Origin: Woeseiaceae bacterium
Lineage (GTDB): Bacteria > Pseudomonadota > Gammaproteobacteria > Steroidobacterales > Woeseiaceae
Assembly (NCBI GenBank): GCA_021773035.1
Contig: JAJFKU010000073.1
Span: forward strand, 1-64,000
DNA: 64,000 bases
Reading direction: 5' to 3'
Below, piece by piece: positions 33,115 to 43,149 of the stretch (within the stretch, counting starts at the first letter, position 1; each line of letters opens with the position of its first letter). The notes below the pieces were generated by a model, which saw nothing but the letters and a program-made list of their open reading frames with translations, searched no databases and had not been told where the DNA came from. The translations under genes and the position numbers were made by a program.

Positions 33115-34096
33115 CCCGAGACGATTGTTCGGCGGCATTCGCCAACGCGCGACGGCGCGCGTTGGTCGATGGGCGCGAAAACGCCAGGGCGGCGACACGG
33201 CAACGACCAGCCTGGGCCCGGGCCGCGTCTACATCCTGCCCACCGGCGTCGGCCTTGTTTTCGGGCTGATGGCATTCGCCATGTTGCTGGGCTCGATGAA
33301 TTACAACAACAACCTGTCGTTCGTGTTGACTTTCCTCTTGATCGGCGTTGGTTTTGTCGCGATGCACCAGTGCCAGCGCAACCTGGTTGGCCTCGAGTTG
33401 AGTTTCGCGGGGACCGACCCGGTCTTCAGCGGACAGACTATTCGCTTCCGGATCGCAATAAGCAACCGGTCCCGAAGCGCCCGGTTCGGTATTCGTCTCT
33501 ATCATGACGAGGCGCAAAGCGATATTCACGACCTGCAACCCGGCGAGAGCCGGGTTTTCACACTGCCGGTTGCCACTCACAGCCGAGGCTGGGTACGACT
33601 TGATCGTTTCGGAGTACGAACGCTGTTTCCTTTCGAGTTGTTTCGTTCCTGGGCGTGGCTGCACATGGATCTGCGCGGCCTCGTCTACCCGGAGCCAAGT
33701 GCGCAGGCTCCGGAGCCACCACCGACGCGCGTGGCGCACGGTCATCGGCAGCACGATGCTCGTGGCGAGGAGGATTTCGCGGGTTTGCGCAGGTTCAACG
33801 ACGGTGACTCACCTCGCCACGTTGCGTGGAAGGCGTATGCACGCGGCGGCCAGTTGTTGTCGAAACAGTTCGCCGGCGCAGATACCAGCAGCCAGTGGTT
33901 CGATTTTGACGAAGTTCCGTCAGCTGACGTCGAAGAAAGGCTGTCAATCCTCACTAACTGGATCGTCAGTACAGACCGTAGTCTGACAGACTACGGTCTG
34001 CGAATTCCCGGTGCCGAATTCCCACCCGCCCATGGCGACGCGCACCGACGACGATGCCTCGAAGCGCTGGCGCTGTTTGGCACGGGGCCGTCGTGA
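33086..34096 (+). CDS. DUF58 domain membrane protein
   Basis: The 336-residue product has two helices near residues 50-95 ('VGLVFGLMAFAMLLGSMNYN' and 'NLSFVLTFLLIGVGFVAMHQ') followed by a soluble DUF58 domain. 'RPYEPGED' of the family is replaced by 'DFAGLRRFNDGDSPRHVAWK', which carries the conserved R-x-Y/F-x-x-G-D and H-W positions. DUF58 proteins resemble a degenerate VWA domain and work with MoxR. It is encoded between moxR and the transglutaminase gene, overlapping both, the common gammaproteobacterial order. Confidence 0.9.
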   Translation: MSSIQWQFLNPRRLFGGIRQRATARVGRWARKRQGGDTATTSLGPGRVYILPTGVGLVFGLMAFAMLLGSMNYNNNLSFVLTFLLIGVGFVAMHQCQRNLVGLELSFAGTDPVFSGQTIRFRIAISNRSRSARFGIRLYHDEAQSDIHDLQPGESRVFTLPVATHSRGWVRLDRFGVRTLFPFELFRSWAWLHMDLRGLVYPEPSAQAPEPPPTRVAHGHRQHDARGEEDFAGLRRFNDGDSPRHVAWKAYARGGQLLSKQFAGADTSSQWFDFDEVPSADVEERLSILTNWIVSTDRSLTDYGLRIPGAEFPPAHGDAHRRRCLEALALFGTGPS

Positions 34097-36054
34097 AAGC
34101 ACAGCCCAGGGGCACCGACGGTTCATTACTCCAGAGTCTGCCCTGGACCCTGGCAGCACTCGGCATTTCGCTGCTCCCACACATCCCCTATCTTCCGATC
34201 TGGATTACCGGCGCATTTGTGGGCTGCGCCGCATGGCGTTACGTCATCGAAAAGCGACGCCGTTTCCTGCCATCACGGTGGATTCGTGGCGGCCTTGCGC
34301 TGGTCTGTTTTCTGGGCGTGCTGGGCACCTATTCTTCTATCAGCGGCGTCGGCCCGGGTTCCGCACTGCTTGCCATCATGGCGGCGCTCAAGCTGCTGGA
34401 AACACGAAGACGGCGCGATCAGTTCGTGTTGCTGTTTATCTCCATCTTCCTGGTGATGTCGTCGCTGCTGCGCGAACAGTACCTCTGGTCCTTACCCTAT
34501 CTGATCGGCAGCATGCTGATCATCATGACCGCATGGCTGCGCATGTCGGCCGGGGAAAACGATACGGCACGGCAGAGTTTCACTACGGGCGGCAGGCTGA
34601 TGCTTTATGCAGCGCCGCTGGCAGTCGCCATGTGGGTCCTCTTCCCTCGACTGGCAGTGCCCTTCTGGGCCGTACCGGTCGATACCAGCCGCGCAGTCAG
34701 CGGCCTCAGCGACGAGATGAGTCCGGGAGATATAAGCTCGTTGTCGATGTCCGACGAGGTCGCGTTCCGAGTGCGCTTCGACGCTGCAATACCCGAGCCT
34801 CGCGACCGCTACTGGCGTGGGCTGGTGCTGAATACGTTCAATGGCAGGAAGTGGTCGAGATCATCAGAGCCAGGAGTTGGCCTCCCGGCCAGTGAGCAGA
34901 TTTCCGTCAGCGGACAGAGCTTTTCCTACGAAGTCACTCTCGAGGCGACGAGCCAGCGATGGGTGTTCGCGATGGACATGCCAATGTCGTGGTCGCTCGA
35001 GAAAACGCTTATGGGCAGGCAGCAACAGCTGTTCCGCGAGACACCGATCGAACAACGCGTTGCCTATGATGTCGTCTCCTACCCGGAATACACTGTACAG
35101 ACGAAGCTTCCGCACTACCTTCAGCGCGGCTATACCGAACTGCGGGGCAGCAACAATCAGCGCAGTGCGGCACTGGCTCGGCAAATGCGCGAGGCCGCAG
35201 CTTCGGATACTGCATTCATCGACGCAGTGCTCCGGAAGTTCCGCAACGAGGAATATTTCTACACCTTACAGCCACCGCCTCTTGGCAGTAATCCGGTAGA
35301 TGGCTTCCTGTTCGATACGAAACGCGGTTTTTGCGAGCACTATGCGTCGGCGTTCGCATTCATGATGCGCAGCGCCGGAATTCCGGCACGTATTGTACTG
35401 GGCTACCAGGGCGGTGAAATCAACCCGATGGGCGGTCACCTGATCGTGCGGCAGTCGGACGCGCATGCCTGGAACGAAGTCTGGCTGGAAGACTATGGCT
35501 GGTATCGGGTCGATCCGACATCCGCGGTCGCACCGGAGCGCATTGAGTACGGCGCACGCAACGCAGCGCTTGATGGCATCGGCCTATCCTGGGGGTTTTC
35601 GGCACCGTCAGAGCTGCTGCAAAAACTGACCTTGACGTGGGATGCACTGAACGCGAAGTGGAATGACTGGATTCTGGGCTACGGCCCGGACAAACAGAGG
35701 AGTTTCCTGGAGTGGCTCGGCATGGACGATCCCAGCTGGCGAAAAATGCTGTTGACACTGGTCGCGGTCGTCGTCGCGTTGATTATCGGCGTCAGCGTAT
35801 TAATGATGTTGCGCTATCGTACACCGTCGCGGGACCGTGCATCGATACTCTATGACAGGTTCGTTAAGAAAACCGGGCTCAAGCGCCATCTTGGCGAGAC
35901 TGCACAGGATTTTGCCCGCAGGGCGGCCGCGGAAAGCAAGCTCCCCGGCGCTGCCATCGATAAGTTTACAGCCGCCTACCTCGATGCCCGCTACGGACCA
36001 GAAACCGATGACGCAGAAACAAGACTGCGAGCAGCGCTCGCGGCCGTTACGTAG
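34093..36054 (+). CDS. TgpA-like membrane transglutaminase (DUF3488 + transglutaminase core)
   Basis: The 653-residue product has five to six N-terminal helices (DUF3488, about 10-180), a periplasmic transglutaminase-like domain and a last helix near 560 before a DUF4129 tail. The triad is Cys in 'GFCEHYASAFAFMMRSAG' near 413, His in 'SDAHAWNEVW' near 456 and Asp in 'YRVDPTSA' near 474, all present. Pseudomonas TgpA is essential and is thought to act on the envelope. Translation starts at GTG 34093, overlapping the DUF58 stop by four bases, whereas the listed ORF begins 13 codons earlier. Confidence 0.92.
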   Translation: MKAQPRGTDGSLLQSLPWTLAALGISLLPHIPYLPIWITGAFVGCAAWRYVIEKRRRFLPSRWIRGGLALVCFLGVLGTYSSISGVGPGSALLAIMAALKLLETRRRRDQFVLLFISIFLVMSSLLREQYLWSLPYLIGSMLIIMTAWLRMSAGENDTARQSFTTGGRLMLYAAPLAVAMWVLFPRLAVPFWAVPVDTSRAVSGLSDEMSPGDISSLSMSDEVAFRVRFDAAIPEPRDRYWRGLVLNTFNGRKWSRSSEPGVGLPASEQISVSGQSFSYEVTLEATSQRWVFAMDMPMSWSLEKTLMGRQQQLFRETPIEQRVAYDVVSYPEYTVQTKLPHYLQRGYTELRGSNNQRSAALARQMREAAASDTAFIDAVLRKFRNEEYFYTLQPPPLGSNPVDGFLFDTKRGFCEHYASAFAFMMRSAGIPARIVLGYQGGEINPMGGHLIVRQSDAHAWNEVWLEDYGWYRVDPTSAVAPERIEYGARNAALDGIGLSWGFSAPSELLQKLTLTWDALNAKWNDWILGYGPDKQRSFLEWLGMDDPSWRKMLLTLVAVVVALIIGVSVLMMLRYRTPSRDRASILYDRFVKKTGLKRHLGETAQDFARRAAAESKLPGAAIDKFTAAYLDARYGPETDDAETRLRAALAAVT

Positions 36055-36083
36055 CGCAGGATGGAAGCCAACAAGACTGCTCT

Positions 36084-36527
36084 CTAACGTGGCGAAGCCG
36101 CGATCCTGACGTCTGGTATCCAATTGCGTTTTCTGCGCTCGAGCCTGCTTCCCGTGTCCTCGCCATCAAAATCCGTTGACGACGTGCTCAACGAGTGGGG
36201 ACCGATATCCTCGAACGTATTGACGTTTACGCCGGCATATATCGCCCCATCGATTTCACTGAGCACAAACGGCACCACGCCGCAGGCCGAGCATATGTGG
36301 AAATCAGCTGTCTTAGTGCCGAACCGGTATTTGCGAACCAGCGCAGAATCCTTGATTGTAACGACCAGCAGCGAATCCCGATGCGACGTCCACACGCCAC
36401 CATGTTTTCGACAAAAACTACAGCCACACTTTCTAACCTGTATTTCCAGCTCGTGTTCTGGCCATGGAAGCTCGAAACGAATGTTTCCGCAATGGCAGGC
36501 CGCACTGATATTCGTCGTCTTTTTCAT
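36084..36527 (-). CDS. GFA (Mss4-like) family zinc protein
   Basis: The 147-residue product has the GFA family cysteines: 'ACHCGNIRFELP' near the start, 'KCGCSFCRKHGGVW' near 35-48 and 'HICSACGVVPF' near 79-89, which bind zinc in a Mss4-like fold. The name comes from glutathione-dependent formaldehyde-activating enzyme, but most members have no proven activity. It overlaps the MFS transporter stop by four bases and is its downstream partner. Confidence 0.88.
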   Translation of the reverse strand: MKKTTNISAACHCGNIRFELPWPEHELEIQVRKCGCSFCRKHGGVWTSHRDSLLVVTIKDSALVRKYRFGTKTADFHICSACGVVPFVLSEIDGAIYAGVNVNTFEDIGPHSLSTSSTDFDGEDTGSRLERRKRNWIPDVRIAASPR

Positions 36528-37807
36528 GCATCAATGCCCTCGCTCGCAGGTCGCTCTGCATCCGGCAATCGCACGAGCGTGAGTAACAAGGCGCCGATAA
36601 CAAACATCGGAATCAATGCGAGCAGCACCCACTTCGGGTCGTCGGAGAGCATTGCCGCGATAGCGACTATGGCCGGTCCCAGTACGTGCGCAAACTTCGT
36701 TGTCATACTGTAGAAGCCGAAAAACTCGCCCGGCTGGTTCGCCGGAATCAACGTAGCGTAAACCGAGCGGCTAAGCCCCTGCACGCCGCCCTGCACCGCA
36801 CCGATAGTAGCCGCCATGACGTAGAATTCGCTGATATCGGTCATCTGCATTCCCCAGAGACAGGCCCCAATGTAAGCAATCAACGCGAAATAAATGCCCT
36901 TCTTTGCGCCGAATCGATGGGCGAGGACGCCGTATAGCAGGGTCGCCGGGAAACCGACAAAGTTCGCAATCAACAGCGCCATGACAAGGTCGCTGTCCTC
37001 AAATCCCAGCCGCTGCCCGTAGTTGACCGACATGAAGATCACGGTGAACACGCCACCGACATAAAACCAGTAGCTGGCAAGGAATACTGTGACGTTACGA
37101 TACTCGCGAATCTTAAGGATCGTAGTCCGCAGTTCGGAGTATGCAGTGCGGAATGTTCCCTGCGTTGCGACGGTCGGGCCTTTTTTTTCAGGAACGAAAA
37201 ACAGCAACGGCAACAGAAACACCAACCACCAGACACCGACCGAAATAAACGCAACGCTGAAAGCCTCCGCTGTGCTTTCCAGGCCGAAAGTCTGCGGTGA
37301 CTTCAGCATCCACAGATGCAGCGACATTAGCGTCGCCCCGCCCAGATACCCCACCGAAAACCCAAGAGTCGAGACGAAGCTGTAGTTGCGGGGCTCGGTA
37401 ATGTCGACCAGTAACGAGTCGTAAAAGACGGTCGCGCTGTAGAAACCGACGGACGCGACGAGATAAAACCCCAGCGCAAGCGGCCATTGACCCTGGCCGA
37501 CCAGGCCAAGCGCCGCCGTCGCTATCGCACCGGTTGTCGCAAAGACGACGAGGAAGCGCTTCCTGTATCCGCCTGCATCTGCAATCGTACCAAGCAGCGG
37601 CGCACTGACGAATACGATCGCACTGGCAGCGAAGGTTATCCATCCCAAGCGAACGGTCGATGATGCACCGCTGTCAGTGGCTCCCCAGTAATTACCGAGA
37701 ACGAGGGGAAACAGAACGGCAAGCACGCTCAATGCGAACGCGGAATTCGCCCAGTCATACAATGCCCAGGTAATAACTTTTCTGCTTAGTAATTTGGGCT
37801 TTTGCAA
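36524..37807 (-). CDS. UMF1/Atg22-like MFS transporter
   Basis: The 427-residue product has twelve membrane helices. The start 'VITWALYDWANSAFALSVLA' is the UMF1/Atg22 signature, with 'ALYDWANSAF' near-invariant. 'FGAKKGIYFALIAYIGACLW' and 'GGVQGLSRSVYATLIPANQP' in the second half also belong to this family. Yeast Atg22 exports amino acids from the vacuole; bacterial substrates are unknown. It heads a two-gene unit with the GFA protein and lies 28 bases downstream of prfC in the same direction. Confidence 0.9.
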   Translation of the reverse strand: MQKPKLLSRKVITWALYDWANSAFALSVLAVLFPLVLGNYWGATDSGASSTVRLGWITFAASAIVFVSAPLLGTIADAGGYRKRFLVVFATTGAIATAALGLVGQGQWPLALGFYLVASVGFYSATVFYDSLLVDITEPRNYSFVSTLGFSVGYLGGATLMSLHLWMLKSPQTFGLESTAEAFSVAFISVGVWWLVFLLPLLFFVPEKKGPTVATQGTFRTAYSELRTTILKIREYRNVTVFLASYWFYVGGVFTVIFMSVNYGQRLGFEDSDLVMALLIANFVGFPATLLYGVLAHRFGAKKGIYFALIAYIGACLWGMQMTDISEFYVMAATIGAVQGGVQGLSRSVYATLIPANQPGEFFGFYSMTTKFAHVLGPAIVAIAAMLSDDPKWVLLALIPMFVIGALLLTLVRLPDAERPASEGIDA

Positions 37808-37835
37808 AACGGAGCCTCGGGTGAAGGCCTGGCTA

Positions 37836-39416
37836 CTAAAGCTCTCTGGTCTTGCGGAAAACGATATCCGGCCAGCGCTCCTCAGTCAGGTTGAGATTAA
37901 CACGCGTCGGTGCAATGTAGACCAGACTGCCGCCATGATCCAGCGCGAGGTTGTCGTGCGCCTTGCGCTCGAAATCGCCGAGCATTTTTTCGTCTTCGCA
38001 ATCGACCCACCGAGCCGTCGCTACATTGATCGCCTCAAACTGACATTCGACGTTGTATTCATCGCTCAGCCGATGCGCGACAACCTCGAATTGTAACGGG
38101 CCAACGGCACCCAGAATCAGGTCGTTGTTGCGCATTGGTTTGAACAACTGGGTGGCGCCTTCTTCGCATAGCTGCGCCAGACCTTTCTGCAGCGCCTTCA
38201 AGCGCAGCGGATCTTTCAGTACTGCACGTCGGAATATCTCCGGAGCAAAACTCGGAATCCCGGTGAAACGGAGCTCTTCACCTTCGGAAAAGCTATCGCC
38301 AATGTTTATCGTCCCGTGATTGTGAATCCCTATGATGTCGCCGGCATAGGCCGTTTCGGCATGCTGGCGGTCCGCAGCCATGAACGTAATAGCGTCCGGA
38401 ATCTTCATCTCTTTTCCGGACCGAACGTGCAGTGCCCGTATTCCTTTCCGGTACTCACCTGAGCAGATGCGCATGAACGCGATCCGATCGCGGTGAGCCG
38501 GGTCCATATTCGCCTGAATCTTGAAGACGAAACCCGTCAGCTTTTCTTCGTCAGGAAGCACCTTGCGCTGCTCGCTTTCGCGTGCGAGCGGCGCCGGCGC
38601 GTAGTTGACGAACTCGTCAAGCAATTCCTTGACGCCAAAGTTCCCGATCGCGGAACCAAAAAATACGGGCGTTTGCTTCGCGGCCAGGTAGTCATCGATG
38701 GACAACTCCGGACAGGCACCTTTGACCAGTTCGACTTCCTCACGAAAGTCGTCGGCCATATCGCCGAGAACGGCGCTTGCCTCATCAGAATACAGACCGT
38801 CGATAACCTCACGTTCCGACGCTTTTTCCCGCCCGACACGATCATGTAGATAAATCTTGTCCTGTAACAGGTGATACACGCCGCGCAGCGAGCGGCCCAT
38901 GCCGATAGGCCACGTAACCGGCGTGCATTGAATCTTTAACACGGACTCTATTTCATCGAGCAGATCGATAGGCTCCTGGCCGTCTCTGTCGAGTTTGTTG
39001 ATAAAGGTCATGATCGGCGTATCGCGCAGGCGACACACTTCCATTAACTTGATCGTCCGTTTTTCAACGCCTTTCGCACAGTCAATGACCATCAGCGCCG
39101 AATCGACAGCGGTCAGCGTCCGATAGGTGTCCTCGGAAAAATCTTCATGCCCCGGTGTGTCCAGCAAATTGACGACATGGTCCTTGTACGGAAACTGCAT
39201 CACGGACGAAGTCACAGAAATACCGCGTTGTTGTTCCAACGCCATCCAGTCGGAGGTTGCATGACGACTGGCCTTGCGGCCTTTCACGGTACCCGCGAGC
39301 TGAATCGCACCACCGTAAAGCAGCAGCTTCTCAGTAAGTGTTGTCTTGCCGGCGTCCGGATGCGAGATAATCGCGAAAGTGCGCCGTTTGCTGACTTGTT
39401 CGTTGAGGTTTGCCAT
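37836..39416 (-). CDS. prfC: peptide chain release factor 3
   Basis: The 526-residue product is RF3, the GTPase that removes RF1/RF2 from the ribosome. The G motifs are '[15 protein letters not shown]' (P loop), '[16 protein letters not shown]' (switch II) and 'NKLDRDG'. '[12 protein letters not shown]' is the switch I region characteristic of RF3. Domain II and the C-terminal domain are complete and the length is as usual (about 529). It is transcribed toward the MFS transporter. Confidence 0.97.
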   Translation of the reverse strand: MANLNEQVSKRRTFAIISHPDAGKTTLTEKLLLYGGAIQLAGTVKGRKASRHATSDWMALEQQRGISVTSSVMQFPYKDHVVNLLDTPGHEDFSEDTYRTLTAVDSALMVIDCAKGVEKRTIKLMEVCRLRDTPIMTFINKLDRDGQEPIDLLDEIESVLKIQCTPVTWPIGMGRSLRGVYHLLQDKIYLHDRVGREKASEREVIDGLYSDEASAVLGDMADDFREEVELVKGACPELSIDDYLAAKQTPVFFGSAIGNFGVKELLDEFVNYAPAPLARESEQRKVLPDEEKLTGFVFKIQANMDPAHRDRIAFMRICSGEYRKGIRALHVRSGKEMKIPDAITFMAADRQHAETAYAGDIIGIHNHGTINIGDSFSEGEELRFTGIPSFAPEIFRRAVLKDPLRLKALQKGLAQLCEEGATQLFKPMRNNDLILGAVGPLQFEVVAHRLSDEYNVECQFEAINVATARWVDCEDEKMLGDFERKAHDNLALDHGGSLVYIAPTRVNLNLTEERWPDIVFRKTREL

Positions 39417-39481
39417 TGCTGTGTCGAGACTTCAGTGGCGGCGCAGTCTAGCCGAATCCTGGCGCGCGCGATAGCGTCTGC

Positions 39482-39958
39482 TCAGTCTTCAATAACGAGC
39501 TTTTTGACGAGAACGGCCGCATCCTCACGACCTTCGTTGGCCTGATAATAGGCGGGACGCTCGGCGATCTGATGAAAGCCCTTTTTGCGGTAAAGGGCCA
39601 GGGCAGTCTTGTTGGACGGCCGGACCTCCAGAAAAATCTCCCGTACCGACGTCGAGCGCGCCCGGTAAAGCAGTTCATCGAGCAATTTCTCACCGTAACG
39701 AAGCGACCTGAAGTCCGGGTCAACGCACAGGTTGAGTATGTGCGCCTCACCTGCCGCGACCGAGAGTATCGAGTACCCGGCAACGCGGTCTTCTCGCACC
39801 AGCACGAAGCACTGGTAGCCGGCCAGCAGGCAGTCGCGAAACACCCCGTGACTCCAGGGAAACTCGTAACTGCGGCGCTCGATATCGGACACCATTGGCA
39901 GATCGTCATGCAACATGTCACGAATCGTGCTCACCGGTTCTGCCATCGGCGTAATCAT
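39482..39958 (-). CDS. rimI: ribosomal protein alanine acetyltransferase RimI
   Basis: The 158-residue product is a GNAT acetyltransferase of the RimI type, which acetylates the N-terminal Ala of ribosomal protein S18. 'IERRSYEFPWSHGVFRDCLL' is the typical N-terminal segment, 'HILNLCVDPDFRSLRYGEKL' holds the acetyl-CoA loop (here R-S-L-R-Y-G in place of R-x-x-G-x-G), and 'LEVRPSNKTALALYRKKGF' is the conserved C-terminal part. The start at 39958 overlaps the upstream glycosylase stop by four bases (ATGA); the listed ORF reaches 12 codons further. Confidence 0.9.
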   Translation of the reverse strand: MITPMAEPVSTIRDMLHDDLPMVSDIERRSYEFPWSHGVFRDCLLAGYQCFVLVREDRVAGYSILSVAAGEAHILNLCVDPDFRSLRYGEKLLDELLYRARSTSVREIFLEVRPSNKTALALYRKKGFHQIAERPAYYQANEGREDAAVLVKKLVIED

Positions 39959-40635
39959 ACGGCCACCTCTGCTGCCTGCGCTTTCGCCAGACACAGATCG
40001 CTCCAGGACTTACGTTTCTGCGACGGACTGCGTAGCAGATAAGCCGGGTGATACGTGACCACCAGCGGAATACCGTTGTGATCGTGCGGCCGACCGCGCA
40101 TACGACCGACAGGGTCGTCGCAGCCCAGCAGGTTCTGCGCGGCGATTTTTCCCACCGCCAGAATGATCTTCGGTTGCACCAGCGCTATTTGGCGCTCCAG
40201 GTAGGCGCGACACTCGGCAGCCTCTGACGGTTCCGGATCGCGGTTATTCGGCGGGCGACATTTGAGAATATTCGCAATAAACACGGCATCGCGACTCTGA
40301 CCGATGGCCCGTAGCATTTCGTCGAGCATTTTTCCGGCGCGACCGACAAAGGGTTCGCCGCGACGATCCTCTTCAGCGCCCGGTGCTTCGCCAATAATCA
40401 TCCAGTCAGCATTCTGATTGCCAATGCCAAAAACGGTTTGTGTCCGACTACCTGCCAACTCGCAGCGCGTACAATCGCTAACGCACTGCCGCAGCTCGCC
40501 CCAATCCAGCTCGTCGGCAAACCCGGCGCCGGTATCACTGCTGGCGGCAGCGGGCTCAGGCGCATCCTGTGGCAGCCACACGTCAATACCCATCGCCTGC
40601 AGATAGGCACGTCGTTGATGTTCTGGATGGGTCAT
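39955..40635 (-). CDS. family 4 uracil-DNA glycosylase (Fe-S)
   Basis: The 226-residue product is a 4Fe-4S uracil-DNA glycosylase. The catalytic loop 'GEAPGAEEDRRGEPFVGRAG' is near residues 80-100. Cluster cysteines are in 'CTRCELA', 'LKCRPP' and 'ECRAYLERQ', and 'VVTYHPAYLLRSP' carries the conserved His. It removes uracil from DNA in base excision repair. A Pro/Ala-rich N-terminal extension of about 45 residues precedes the domain. It is translationally coupled with rimI, an arrangement common in gammaproteobacteria. Confidence 0.92.
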   Translation of the reverse strand: MTHPEHQRRAYLQAMGIDVWLPQDAPEPAAASSDTGAGFADELDWGELRQCVSDCTRCELAGSRTQTVFGIGNQNADWMIIGEAPGAEEDRRGEPFVGRAGKMLDEMLRAIGQSRDAVFIANILKCRPPNNRDPEPSEAAECRAYLERQIALVQPKIILAVGKIAAQNLLGCDDPVGRMRGRPHDHNGIPLVVTYHPAYLLRSPSQKRKSWSDLCLAKAQAAEVAV

Positions 40636-40718
40636 TGGTCGGGACCGGGCGTCAGTATTAACATCGATTTTGCCACGGCCCGACGTTCATTTCACGATCC
40701 GCGCCCTATCGGGCCGTT

Positions 40719-41315
40719 TTACTTCGGTGCCGGGACACTTCCGATCTGATCGATCCCGGCAACGACAATCTGACCAGGCTCGACCAGCACCTTGCCGTCG
40801 ACCGGTATCTGCACCTCAGCCGTACGAGCCAGGCGCAAATAGGCACATCGCTGCCCTTGTCCAAGCCGTTCGCCGAACTGCGCGAAAGCTCGCGGCGGCA
40901 GACCGAGGCGATAACCGCTGAACTTCAAAAGGACATCCGCGCCTTCATCGCTCTGCACCCACAGTGCTTTCTTGCCAGGATTTCTGATAATGCCCTCGAT
41001 CGGGCTACGCGCCGTGTAGGTACCAAGACTGTTGATCCTGATCAGTATGCGCAGCGCAGCCGCGCCGGTATCACCCTGTTCCGTGCGCCCCGTTTCAACA
41101 ACCTCACCGTCGACCGGGCTGAAGACACCGAGTGCAACCGAGGCCCCTGCCCGGTGCGGGTCCCGAAACAGGAGGTACAACAGGACGAACAGAGCGGCCG
41201 GTACAATGGCCGTCAGTGGCTCATAGTAACGAATCAACACGATGCCCAGTGCGATTACCAGCGCCAGCAAGAGCAGACCTTCCTGAGCAACAAACGGATT
41301 TCGGCGACCGTGCAA
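40719..41315 (-). CDS. phosphatidylserine decarboxylase-like protein lacking the cleavage Gly-Ser
   Basis: The 198-residue product has two N-terminal membrane helices ([20 protein letters not shown] and [17 protein letters not shown]) and a phosphatidylserine-decarboxylase-like domain with '[10 protein letters not shown]' and '[14 protein letters not shown]'. In short Psd enzymes the motif RFGSR is cut at Gly-Ser to make the pyruvoyl group. Here the aligned stretch reads 'RLART', with no Gly-Ser, so self-processing should not occur. The usual His near 'NxxDVHVxRxP' also appears lost. It is likely a non-enzymatic relative, perhaps lipid-binding. It is divergent from proS, with the proS promoter inside the gap. 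Confidence 0.7.
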   Translation of the reverse strand: MHGRRNPFVAQEGLLLLALVIALGIVLIRYYEPLTAIVPAALFVLLYLLFRDPHRAGASVALGVFSPVDGEVVETGRTEQGDTGAAALRILIRINSLGTYTARSPIEGIIRNPGKKALWVQSDEGADVLLKFSGYRLGLPPRAFAQFGERLGQGQRCAYLRLARTAEVQIPVDGKVLVEPGQIVVAGIDQIGSVPAPK

Positions 41316-41357
41316 TTTGCAGCCCCTGCAGTCAAAGATGTCGGACCTTCCCCTGCT

Positions 41358-41385
41358 TTGGCTTATCTGTCAATACGGTTAGAAT
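41358..41385 (+). promoter_or_regulatory. sigma-70 promoter of proS
   Basis: TTGGCT at 41358-41363 and TAGAAT at 41380-41385 are 16 bases apart. Transcription would start near 41392, about 26 bases before the ProRS ATG. This supports 41418 as the start rather than the much longer listed ORF. Confidence 0.55.
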
Positions 41386-41417
41386 GCGCGCCTCACACAC
41401 TTTTTCTAAGGCAAGCA

Positions 41418-43112
41418 ATGCGTTTTTCGGAATTTGGGCTCACAACACTAAAGGAAGTGCCTGCTGACGCAGAGATTGTCAGCCATAAACTGATGCTCCG
41501 GGCCGGCCTGATACGACGGCTGGCATCGGGGCTGTTCACGTGGATGCCGCTGGGCCTGCGCGTTCTACGCAAAGTCGAAGCCATCGTACGTGAAGAAATG
41601 AACCGTGCCGGCGGACTCGAATTGCTGATGCCGGCTGTGCAACCGGCTGAGCTGTGGCAGGAGTCCGGTCGCTGGGACAAGTACGGCCCGTTGTTATTGC
41701 GTATGCACGATCGCCATAACCGCGACTACTGCTTCGGCCCTACTCACGAGGAAGTTATTACCGACGTCGCACGCCGCGAGCTACGCAGCTACAAACAGCT
41801 GCCAATCAACTACTACCAGATTCAGACCAAGTTCCGCGACGAGATCCGACCCCGGTTCGGCGTCATGCGTTCCCGGGAGTTCATCATGAAGGACGCCTAT
41901 TCCTTCGATATCGATCAATCCGGCCTCGAGGCATCCTACGCACGCATGCATGCGGCCTACACGGCAATATTCGAGCGCCTGGGTCTGAAGTTCCGGATTG
42001 TTGACGCCGACTCAGGAGAAATCGGCGGTAGTCGCTCACAGGAGTTTCATGTGCTGGCCGATTCCGGCGAAGACGCCATTGCCTACAGCGACGAGGACAA
42101 TTACGCATCGAATATCGAGACGGCCGCGACCTCGCCAGGCGCAGGCAGCCCGCCGGAAGCCGGCGGGGACTTCGAGAAGATAGCGACGCCGGGCATCAGG
42201 ACGATCAAGGCGCTGTGTGAGTTCCTCGACGTAGCGGCCGAGCAAACGCTGAAAACGCTGATTGTCGAAGGAAACGACGGTCCGATTGCGCTGGTACTGC
42301 GCGGCGACCATGAACTGAACACGGTCAAGGCGCAGAAGATTCCCGGCGTCGCGTCGCCGTTAACGATGGCAACCCCGGAGCAGATTGTGGCTGCGACTGG
42401 CTGCGGTCCGGGATTCGTCGGGCCGGTCGGTCTCGGGATGCCGGTTTATTTCGACCATGCCACGCTGGCGATGAGCGACTTCGTCTGCGGAGGCAACGAA
42501 AAGGACCAGCATTACGTCGGCACAAACTTCGGCCGCGATCTGGAGATACCGGAAACCGTCGATTTACGAAATGTCGTCGCCGGCGATCCAACGCCCGGCG
42601 GTAACGGCACACTCAGTATTGCCCGTGGAATAGAGGTTGGACATATCTTTCAGCTCGGCACTCAGTACAGCGAAGCTATGGGTGCCACCGTTCAGGACCC
42701 GAATGGGCAAAACCGGGTGATGTCCATGGGCTGCTACGGGATCGGCATTACGCGCATCGTCGGCGCGGCCATCGAGCAGAATCACGACGACGCCGGCATC
42801 ATCTGGCCGGCTCCGCTGGCACCGTTCGATGTCGTTCTCATCGCGATCAACATGCATCGCTCCGAAGCCGTCGCCGCGGCGGCGGAAGAGCTCTATCGTG
42901 AGCTCAGCGAACAGGGTTACGAGGTGCTGCTCGACGATCGTAAGGCGCGGCCCGGTGTGCAATTTGCCGAGGCCGAACTTATCGGCGTCCCGCATCGTCT
43001 CGTCATTAGCGAGCGTGGCCTCGCCGCAGGCGAACTCGAGTATCGTCACCGCAGCGCCTCCGAATCGCAAAACCTGAAACGTGAGGAAGCTCTCAATTTA
43101 CTGAAAGAATGA
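41418..43112 (+). CDS. proS: prolyl-tRNA synthetase, bacterial type with editing domain
   Basis: The 564-residue product is ProRS, class II. '[20 protein letters not shown]' and '[20 protein letters not shown]' (motif 2) are characteristic. The YbaK-type insertion (about 235-380, with '[12 protein letters not shown]') clears Ala-tRNA-Pro. Motif 3 is '[20 protein letters not shown]'. The C-terminal anticodon domain begins '[13 protein letters not shown]'. The listed ORF starts at 40857, but residues before MRFSEFGL are antisense to the Psd-like gene; 41418 has AAGG and a promoter upstream. Confidence 0.96.
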   Translation: MRFSEFGLTTLKEVPADAEIVSHKLMLRAGLIRRLASGLFTWMPLGLRVLRKVEAIVREEMNRAGGLELLMPAVQPAELWQESGRWDKYGPLLLRMHDRHNRDYCFGPTHEEVITDVARRELRSYKQLPINYYQIQTKFRDEIRPRFGVMRSREFIMKDAYSFDIDQSGLEASYARMHAAYTAIFERLGLKFRIVDADSGEIGGSRSQEFHVLADSGEDAIAYSDEDNYASNIETAATSPGAGSPPEAGGDFEKIATPGIRTIKALCEFLDVAAEQTLKTLIVEGNDGPIALVLRGDHELNTVKAQKIPGVASPLTMATPEQIVAATGCGPGFVGPVGLGMPVYFDHATLAMSDFVCGGNEKDQHYVGTNFGRDLEIPETVDLRNVVAGDPTPGGNGTLSIARGIEVGHIFQLGTQYSEAMGATVQDPNGQNRVMSMGCYGIGITRIVGAAIEQNHDDAGIIWPAPLAPFDVVLIAINMHRSEAVAAAAEELYRELSEQGYEVLLDDRKARPGVQFAEAELIGVPHRLVISERGLAAGELEYRHRSASESQNLKREEALNLLKE

Positions 43113-43149
43113 GCTGTAAGCTATTAATTAAATTAGAGTATGGCTGAAT

